Source of the DNA: Roseibium sp. MMSF_3544
GTDB taxonomy: Bacteria; Pseudomonadota; Alphaproteobacteria; Rhizobiales; Stappiaceae
DNA: 57,307 bases
Reading direction: 5' to 3'
NCBI RefSeq assembly: GCF_030732845.1
Contig: NZ_JASHKA010000030.1
Coordinates: 1-57,307, forward strand
Positions 52,254 through 57,307 of the stretch are shown piece after piece (the first letter of the stretch is position 1; every line of letters starts with the position of its first letter). The notes under the pieces are model-generated. The model made no database searches. It saw only the letters and a list, made by a program, of their open reading frames with translations, and had not been told where the DNA came from. The position numbers and the translations under genes are program-made.

Positions 52254-54050
52254 TCAGCCGAAACAGCTATGGCTCCAGACCTGGCGCGTCTGAACCTCTT
52301 TCGGAGACCCCGGAGGAGGTGTGTTCTCGACTTGAAAGAAGATGACGAAGTTCGCGAGTGAGGCCTCATCAGGGTGCTCGCCGGTCCAGTTTCGGCACAG
52401 GAAGCGAGCGTAGTTCAACGACAGCACCTGGGGAACATTTTCGTAGGACTGATCCTCCAGGTTGGACAGGAACTTTCGCCAGCGATAGTTGGCGAAGGTT
52501 TGCGATACGACATCCGGTTTTTCGAAGTCGGCAAGCCCGGCTCTGCCCTTGTAAACATCGGCGATCGTGCCATCGGTCAGCTCACCCTCGATAACCGGCC
52601 AAGGGCTGTTCATTTCCGGATATGGCGCGAACATGGTCCAGTTCTGATAAAGACCCAACGCCTGGCGCACACCGACAAACTGGCCTGGAAGCGACACGCC
52701 GCTCCAGGAAAGCGTGGAAACATTCTGGATCGTGATGAAGACGAGGCAGAGTGCCGCGCCGATCTGGGTAAACGTTCCGAAGCGGGGCTGCGTCTCGCGC
52801 CAAGGCAGACAGGTCGCCGTGAAACGCGAGAAGAACGATCTATTGCGCCCGACCCAGTCATAAAACACGTAACCCGGTTTCAGAAACAGGGAACGGTTCA
52901 GCATCCATCCCAGCGGGTAGAAAACCGGTGATACGGTGATCAGCCTCGCCAGCGCTTGGAACTTGAAAAAACGTTCCTCGCCGATCGTCAGGACCCACGA
53001 GTTGCGGGCTTCCAGTTCAGCTCCGATATCCGGAACAGTTTGCGCCGGCGCGACCGGGATTTTTCTCATGAACAAAAATGTCGTCAGTATCCGGCACGTC
53101 TTTTCGCAAAAATCGCAGCCCTGATCGAACCAGAGCTGAACGGGCTCGCGGGAGCGAAAGGGCAACCAGGACGCAAGCTTGTCCCACATCCAGCCCGGCA
53201 TGAAAGTCAGGTTCATGATGATCGAGATGAACGGGAAAAAGCCGATTTCCAGAAAGACGGCAAAGGCCATGTGCATGGTCATGAAGGCCAGCATGAAGAC
53301 CGTCCGCAGTGTTCGATGGAAGATCGGCGAAAAGATGAGGATCGGCCCGACCAGCTCCAACACGTAGACGTAGTAGGTCAGCCCGGTCATCAGTCCGTGA
53401 AACTGTCGGAACCAAAGCGCAAAAGGCGTGACCAGGTAATCCAGTTGAAGCGCGAAATAGACCGCGGTGCCATCGGCGACCCATATCGGATGTGTCTTCA
53501 GCAAGGCGCTGAAGAAATACATGGACATCCCCTGAAGCAGCAGGGCAAGTGTTGCCACCGAGAAATAGTCGTTACCGGTTTGATGCGGGTGCCGGGAAAG
53601 CGCGGCGTCAAGCGAATAGCGGGCGCCAAGCGGTAGAAACATGGCCCAGAACAACAAGAGCAGGGCAAGGTTGTCCTCGCCGGACAGAATGAACGTGTTC
53701 CTATTTTGAAGCGAAAGAAGCAACGCCCACGAAAGGATCGTCATCAGACGCGTGCGCCAGCCGACGAGAAGTCCCAAAGCTGCCAGCCCTGCCACGACAA
53801 ACAGGGTTGCCTGAAACCAGGCGGATCCGTTCGCCAGGTGAAGCGACCAGGTGGTCGTGTAGAGATGTTCGAGCTGAACGGATCGGGGCATGACACCGAA
53901 ATCGGTGTAGTGCGCCACCAGATCACGGGCACGCATTGCAAGATCAATCAGTACCCAGATCGCCAGCAGGATCCTGAACAGCGCAAGTGTCCGCAGGTCG
54001 ACACCGAAGATCGTCCTGAAGGGCGTCAGTCTTGTCGCAAAAAAAGTCAC
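52254..54050 (-). CDS. HTTM membrane protein with embedded DCC thiol-redox domain
   Basis: This 598-residue protein begins with the HTTM (vitamin-K-dependent carboxylase-like) domain, GVDLRTLALFRILLAIWVLIDLAMRARDL, YTDFGVMPRS and at least eight helices. From about residue 305, VQLWFDQGCDFCEKTCRIL, then VLTIGEERFFKFQALARLI and LNRSLFLKPGYVFYDWVGRNR, match the DCC/DUF393 thioredoxin-like family with its C-x2-C motif. Another helix (FTQIGAALCLVFITIQNV) and a C-terminal soluble domain (QNWTMFAPYPEM) follow. No epoxidase or quinone partner is near. It starts with GTG; the function is unknown. Confidence 0.82.
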   Translation of the reverse strand: MTFFATRLTPFRTIFGVDLRTLALFRILLAIWVLIDLAMRARDLVAHYTDFGVMPRSVQLEHLYTTTWSLHLANGSAWFQATLFVVAGLAALGLLVGWRTRLMTILSWALLLSLQNRNTFILSGEDNLALLLLFWAMFLPLGARYSLDAALSRHPHQTGNDYFSVATLALLLQGMSMYFFSALLKTHPIWVADGTAVYFALQLDYLVTPFALWFRQFHGLMTGLTYYVYVLELVGPILIFSPIFHRTLRTVFMLAFMTMHMAFAVFLEIGFFPFISIIMNLTFMPGWMWDKLASWLPFRSREPVQLWFDQGCDFCEKTCRILTTFLFMRKIPVAPAQTVPDIGAELEARNSWVLTIGEERFFKFQALARLITVSPVFYPLGWMLNRSLFLKPGYVFYDWVGRNRSFFSRFTATCLPWRETQPRFGTFTQIGAALCLVFITIQNVSTLSWSGVSLPGQFVGVRQALGLYQNWTMFAPYPEMNSPWPVIEGELTDGTIADVYKGRAGLADFEKPDVVSQTFANYRWRKFLSNLEDQSYENVPQVLSLNYARFLCRNWTGEHPDEASLANFVIFFQVENTPPPGSPKEVQTRQVWSHSCFG

Positions 54051-54233
54051 CGCTGCCTAAGCGCCTCTTGACCCGATCCAGCATTGAGGTGGGTAAAGAA
54101 TGCCAGCTGAGGGTTAAAAAATAGGCGACCCTCGATGACACCAGTGAGTTCAGCGAGCAGCGAACAGCGCGCCGAAGCTCAATCCGGTAACGCCAGCGCC
54201 GAGGATTTCGAGGCAATGATCCAGGAAAAGGTG
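54051..54233. other. Gap without an assigned gene
   Basis: The 183-bp gap before the HTTM-DCC start is free of a confident gene. A plus-strand 44-codon frame begins at ATG 54135 but has no ribosome site and overlaps the cupin 3' end, so it was not called. Confidence 0.3.
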
Positions 54234-54590
54234 TCAGATCCGGGGTTTCGGAGCGGGAGTAACGCCTGAGTCGCCTGTGTTCGGCTCACCTTTCGGCTCG
54301 ATCAGCAGAACCTTGACCTCTTCTTCCGAGCGTGGCCGATGGACGACGCCTTTCGGAACAACGAAGAGTTCTCCGGCCTTCACGATCTGGGATGGTTCAT
54401 TTTCGATGTCCATGAACATTTCACCCTCGAGCACGAGGAAAAAATCGTCCGTATCATCGTGTTTGTGAAACGGAAACTCGCCTTTGAACTTCACCACCAT
54501 GACGTCATTGTCGTTGTAGTCGGACACGACGTGCGGGTCCCAATGGCTGGAAAATTGCGCAAGTTTGTCGCTAAGGCTGATGGATTTCAT
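54234..54590 (-). CDS. Small cupin-domain protein
   Basis: The 118-residue single-domain cupin has the metal motif FPFHKHDDTDDFFLVLEGE in the first half and PKGVVHRPRSEEEVKVLLIEP in the second, with the histidines of both motifs in place. It might be a dioxygenase or isomerase; nothing nearby helps. ATG 54590 was chosen over 54620 because the first ten residues are not conserved-looking and AGGACGG lies upstream. Confidence 0.85.
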   Translation of the reverse strand: MKSISLSDKLAQFSSHWDPHVVSDYNDNDVMVVKFKGEFPFHKHDDTDDFFLVLEGEMFMDIENEPSQIVKAGELFVVPKGVVHRPRSEEEVKVLLIEPKGEPNTGDSGVTPAPKPRI

Positions 54591-54642
54591 TGGGTCCGTC
54601 CTGTTGCCCGTATCTGCCAAAAAGAACTATTGGTCGTCGCTT

Positions 54643-54683
54643 AAACGGTGACGGTCTATTCACCGCGTCGTCAGTCACCGTTT
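54643..54683. repeat. Inverted repeat upstream of the cupin gene
   Basis: AAACGGTGAC (54643-54652) and GTCACCGTTT (54674-54683), a perfect 10-bp pair with a 21-nt spacer, lie about 55 bp upstream of the cupin start. It may be an operator or a leader stem. The rest of 54591-55064 (about 470 bp) shows no gene I can support; weak ORFs occur on both strands. Confidence 0.4.
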
Positions 54684-55064
54684 TCGCCAGCGTGCACGCT
54701 AGGGGAGGTGCTCAGCCTGATCAACTGTTGCAGTCGATCCGACGACAAGTTGTCGCGTGAACAGCTGATCGCACACTCGTTTGTGAAATCGGTTCGTGCC
54801 GGCGCCGTTTTAAACATGGCACCGAACGTAATAAAGAGCGGCCCGAGTGCCACCTTGTCCCCAAAGCGAATGAACTTGGATTTCTTAGAAGCCCAAACAA
54901 CAGATCGTTGAGGCCTTGCAGGATGTCGCTGACAGTGCAGCACTGCGGGTCACCGGACACCATTCTTTTGCTCTATTGTCACCCTAGAGCCGATGAAGAA
55001 AGCGCACGGGAACCATGCGGCTCGTCTAACACGTGCGCGCTGACGCTTGACAAGGGTGGGGAAA

Positions 55065-55565
55065 ATGGACTTTCGCTATGCCGCCTTGACGCGGGAGCAT
55101 GCGGAACAGTGGCAAAGCCTGCGCCTTGAAGGCGTTCGCGATTTTCCGGTGGGGTTTATGGTGACGGCGAAGGAGGCTGCGACGACCAGCCTTGAGCGCG
55201 CGGCCGACATTCTCGCTGCCGATTCAACGCGCGGCGTTTTCACAGATGAGATCCTTGCCGGGTTTTGCGGGTTCCGCCGCTCGCAGCTCGAGCGCCTGCG
55301 TCATCGCGCTGAACTCGGCCCCTTTTTCGTCACGGCGCGCTTTCAGGGACGCGGCGCTGCCAGTGTCCTGATGTCGGGGGTCATCGAGGAAGCGCGGGCA
55401 GCGGGCGTTGAGCAGCTGGAACTGTTTGTCGATACCGAAAACACCAGGGCGATCCGGTTCTATCAGCGCTTCGGTTTTCAGCAGGCAGCCAGGTTCATCG
55501 ATAGTGTGCGCATCGATGGCCACTCGCACAATGACTACTTCATGACGCTGCGGATTGCCGCGTAG
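55065..55565 (+). CDS. GNAT-family N-acetyltransferase
   Basis: This 166-residue acetyltransferase has the acetyl-CoA binding segment ARFQGRGAASVLMSGVIEEARAAGVEQLELFVDTENTRAIRFYQRFGFQ, with motif A pattern R-x-x-G-x-A. The N-terminal FRYAALTREHAEQW and the AAD-IL region are typical. The substrate is unknown. ATG 55065 follows GTGGGGAA at good spacing; an upstream in-frame start at 55047 is unlikely. Confidence 0.88.
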   Translation: MDFRYAALTREHAEQWQSLRLEGVRDFPVGFMVTAKEAATTSLERAADILAADSTRGVFTDEILAGFCGFRRSQLERLRHRAELGPFFVTARFQGRGAASVLMSGVIEEARAAGVEQLELFVDTENTRAIRFYQRFGFQQAARFIDSVRIDGHSHNDYFMTLRIAA

Positions 55566-55732
55566 AAAAAATCTTCAGCTTGGTCTTGCAAGCAGTGTTG
55601 GCAATCAGACAACCGAAACAACCAGGCGCAACCTTGAATAACGCTCCTCGCATAGCGACCTTCCGCGAAAGGGTATCGGCGCCGCGGCCCTTCTGAACTG
55701 TGTCTCAACGAGGTTTTAGGCAGGGTAACAGC

Positions 55733-56140
55733 ATGTACATCTGGACGGTAGGGTTGGGCGGCATTGGAAAAAAGGTTTCCGCATTGATTGTGGTCCTGGT
55801 TTTTCTTTTTTCCGGATACAGCGTTCATGAGGGGACGTTCAAGCCCGTGTATGCTGGCAAATTCTACTACGAAAATCTGACCAAGCGTGACGTCTCGTTT
55901 GTTCAGCAACGGCTGCGTCTTGATGAGCCGGCTGCCGCTATTGTTTCAACCAGTCTCCAGGAAGATGGCTGGTCAAATGAACCATTGATTGAAAGTCCCG
56001 TTTCGGTTCGCGGGGGCGCGCTCAAAAAGGCTATTCCCTCAAATGGAGAATGGCTTGAAGCTGCAAGCACAGGGGTCCTGGCGACGGCTGTCAGCATGGC
56101 GGTTCTCTATCTCGGAGGCGCGCGTTTCGACTGGGCTTGA
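55733..56140 (+). CDS. Hypothetical membrane protein
   Basis: I do not recognise this protein of about 135 residues. It has an N-terminal helix (VSALIVVLVFLFSGYSVHEG), a soluble middle (KFYYENLTKRDVSFVQQRLRL) and a second helix at the C-terminus (VLATAVSMAVLYLGG). ATG 55733 has AGGG 8 nt upstream; ATG 55700 is also in frame. The gene stands alone between the GNAT and SRPBCC genes. Confidence 0.55.
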   Translation: MYIWTVGLGGIGKKVSALIVVLVFLFSGYSVHEGTFKPVYAGKFYYENLTKRDVSFVQQRLRLDEPAAAIVSTSLQEDGWSNEPLIESPVSVRGGALKKAIPSNGEWLEAASTGVLATAVSMAVLYLGGARFDWA

Positions 56141-56395
56141 GCGATTTCGTGGGTCGCGCCGATATCCGATCAACCAGTTTCTTGAAAGCAGGGCGTGTGG
56201 ATTAGCTCTGCTGCCTCTGCAGCAGACGCCAAGTGTCGGTGACGCACGACGGTTACCAGGCCGCCGCACTCGTGTCGTGAGCGCGAAAACGACGTGGCCC
56301 CAAAATTTTTTTTTCGCAAATGTCCATCGAGTGTCTCGCCGTTCGTCATGTGAGTGAAGGCAATGTCGCCTTTGACACTTCGACAGGAGACGGAA

Positions 56396-56905
56396 ATGAC
56401 GATCTGGACGATACTTGCAGGTGGTGTGGGTGTGATTGCGCTGCTCGGCGCCGGAACGCTTTTACTGCCCAAGACTGTACATGTGGAGCGCCATGCCAAG
56501 GTTGCCGCCTCGCCGGAAGCCATTCTGGAGCTGGCCGCATCGAACCACGGCTTTCAAAAGTTCAACCCGTATCTGACAGCTGATCCGGAGTTGAAAATCA
56601 AACCCTTCGGACCGGATACGGGCGTCGGGTCCGGGTTCCATTTCGATGGCAAGGACGGCAAGGGAACGCAGACCGTCGCCAAGGTGACGGCAACCAGCGT
56701 GCGTTACGACATCGACCTTGGTGCGATGGGTAAACCGGTCCAGCAAATTTCGGCGCAAAGCCTGCCCGGCGGCACCCAGGTAACATGGACCATGGATATG
56801 GATCTGGGTTTCAATCCAATAGCGCGTGTGTTCGGACTTTTCCTTGACGGCATGGTGGGCAAGACCTTTGAACAGGGCCTTGACAACCTGGCGTCCGCTA
56901 CCTGA
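56396..56905 (+). CDS. SRPBCC (polyketide-cyclase-like) family protein
   Basis: This 169-residue protein has an N-terminal membrane anchor (WTILAGGVGVIALLGAGTLLL) followed by a START/SRPBCC fold (VHVERHAKVAASPEAILELAASNHGFQKFNPYLTAD; GFHFDGKDGKGTQTVAKVTATSVRYDIDLGAMGKPVQ). Such proteins bind a hydrophobic ligand. ATG 56396 follows AGGAGA. It is 28 bp upstream of the YCII gene and probably forms an operon with it and with the gene that follows. Confidence 0.82.
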   Translation: MTIWTILAGGVGVIALLGAGTLLLPKTVHVERHAKVAASPEAILELAASNHGFQKFNPYLTADPELKIKPFGPDTGVGSGFHFDGKDGKGTQTVAKVTATSVRYDIDLGAMGKPVQQISAQSLPGGTQVTWTMDMDLGFNPIARVFGLFLDGMVGKTFEQGLDNLASAT

Positions 56906-56933
56906 TCAGATTGAGACAACAAGGATTTTGAAC

Positions 56934-57287
56934 ATGCGCTACACATTTCTGCTTTATACCGACCCGGCCGATCTCGCCGACATGACGCCGGAAGACTGGG
57001 CCGCCGAAAAGGAAGTCTACGGCGCCTATATCGGAGCCCTGCAGAAGGCAGGTGTTTTCGTGGATACGGACTGGCTTCAGCCGGTAGAGACCGCCACCAC
57101 CCTCTCGCTCAAGGGAGGCAGCCGCCAGGTGCAGGACGGGCCGTTTGCCGACACGAAGGAAACGCTTGGCGGATTTTTCGTCATCGACGTGCCGGATCTC
57201 GACGCCGCCATGGCCTGGGCTGAAAAGTGCCCCGCGGCCAAGACCGGCAAGGTCGAAATCAGAGCCTCCGCCATGGGCTCGGTATGA
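56934..57287 (+). CDS. YCII/DGPF-domain protein
   Basis: This 117-residue YciI-like protein has the diagnostic VQDGPFADTKETLGGFFVIDVPDLDAAMAWAEKCP. DGPF-domain proteins usually pair with an ECF sigma factor of the ECF42 type, with the sigma gene directly downstream. Here the stop overlaps an ATG at 57284. AAGGA lies 8 nt before the start. The N-terminal MRYTFLLYTDPADLADMTPEDW fits the family. Confidence 0.9.
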   Translation: MRYTFLLYTDPADLADMTPEDWAAEKEVYGAYIGALQKAGVFVDTDWLQPVETATTLSLKGGSRQVQDGPFADTKETLGGFFVIDVPDLDAAMAWAEKCPAAKTGKVEIRASAMGSV

Positions 57288-57307
57288 CGGACCCCGCCCG
57301 CGCAGCC
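57284..57307 (+). CDS. 5' end of a gene cut by the window (possible ECF sigma factor)
   Basis: An ATG overlaps the YCII stop (ATGA) and opens a frame MTDPARAA that runs off the window. Given that YCII/DGPF genes are normally followed by an ECF42-type sigma-factor gene, this is probably that gene. Only eight residues are visible, so identity is inferred from context alone. Confidence 0.45.

Noticed and set aside
54135..54269. A 44-codon plus-strand frame (MTPVSSASSEQRAE...) upstream of the cupin 3' end
   Set aside because: No ribosome site, overlaps the cupin gene in antisense, and no conservation can be judged. Coding is possible but unsupported.
54648..54943. Competing 87- and 90-codon frames on both strands
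   Set aside because: Neither has a ribosome site or recognisable domain; the region also holds an inverted repeat, so it is treated as non-coding.
56290..56320. A T-rich run (T9) after the hypothetical membrane-protein gene
   Set aside because: No GC-rich stem precedes it, so it is not a convincing terminator.
1..57307. Prophage, CRISPR, transposon, tRNA or toxin-antitoxin genes
   Set aside because: None was seen after reading both strands; gene content and codon style look uniform, giving no sign of recent transfer.

Overview
The window is chromosomal DNA of a GC-rich alphaproteobacterium. A marine Rhizobiales relative of the Roseibium/Labrenzia/Stappia group is the best guess. This rests on gene content (DUF3422, DUF2927, DUF1127, plant-type GshA, a 322-residue HisG beside HisZ, a DctBD-controlled TRAP transporter), on sigma-54 and FNR/FixK-type promoter signals, and on palindromic intergenic repeats. 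It is an inference; no rRNA or other marker gene is present. About 58 protein genes are packed on both strands. I see no tRNA, rRNA, CRISPR array, transposase, integrase or prophage gene.

Layout. 0-8 kb: a tandem universal stress protein gene diverges from a DctB/DctD two-component pair, followed by a DctPQM TRAP operon whose leader carries a clear -24/-12 sigma-54 promoter and an upstream palindrome. 8-20 kb: DUF805 protein, XseA, SulP transporter, RsmE, a membrane class III nucleotide cyclase, GshA, a DUF937-like acidic protein, a DUF1127 protein, and two tandem paralogous LysR regulators. 20-27 kb: DMT exporter, glutamine amidotransferase, GntR regulator plus L-lactate dehydrogenase, DUF3422 protein, cytochrome c, LysR, DUF4870 protein. 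27-37 kb: ClC transporter, L,D-transpeptidase, DUF2927 protein, CheZ, Tag glycosylase, VOC protein, a 676-residue TPR protein of unknown role, a HemG-like flavodoxin and a quinone oxidoreductase. 37-45 kb: hisS-hisZ-hisG, then a lipid-linked sugar module (GT2-GtrA fusion, GT39) and a degenerate ChbG/HpnK homologue. 45-57 kb: a Crp-type regulator with a CRP-like site in its own leader, a palindromic repeat cluster, an NsrR-like regulator diverging from a group III truncated haemoglobin gene with a near-consensus NsrR box between them, two tiny membrane-protein genes, a YciA thioesterase, a MacAB/DevBCA-like ABC exporter, SlyX, a GST, an HTTM-DCC fusion protein, a cupin, a GNAT, an SRPBCC protein and a YCII/DGPF protein overlapping a gene cut by the window end.

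How the parts work together. Several regulatory circuits can be read from the DNA: DctBD to a sigma-54 TRAP operon; NsrR to the haemoglobin operon (NO response); a CRP-like autoregulatory loop; a GntR-lldD lactate unit; an FNR-type box between usp and dctB; and a shared TGTRATGTA motif ahead of both tandem LysR genes. The most novel-looking items are the TPR protein with an unassigned N-terminal domain, the haemoglobin operon's small membrane peptides (one only 34 residues), the ChbG homologue without its metal ligands, and the HTTM-DCC fusion.
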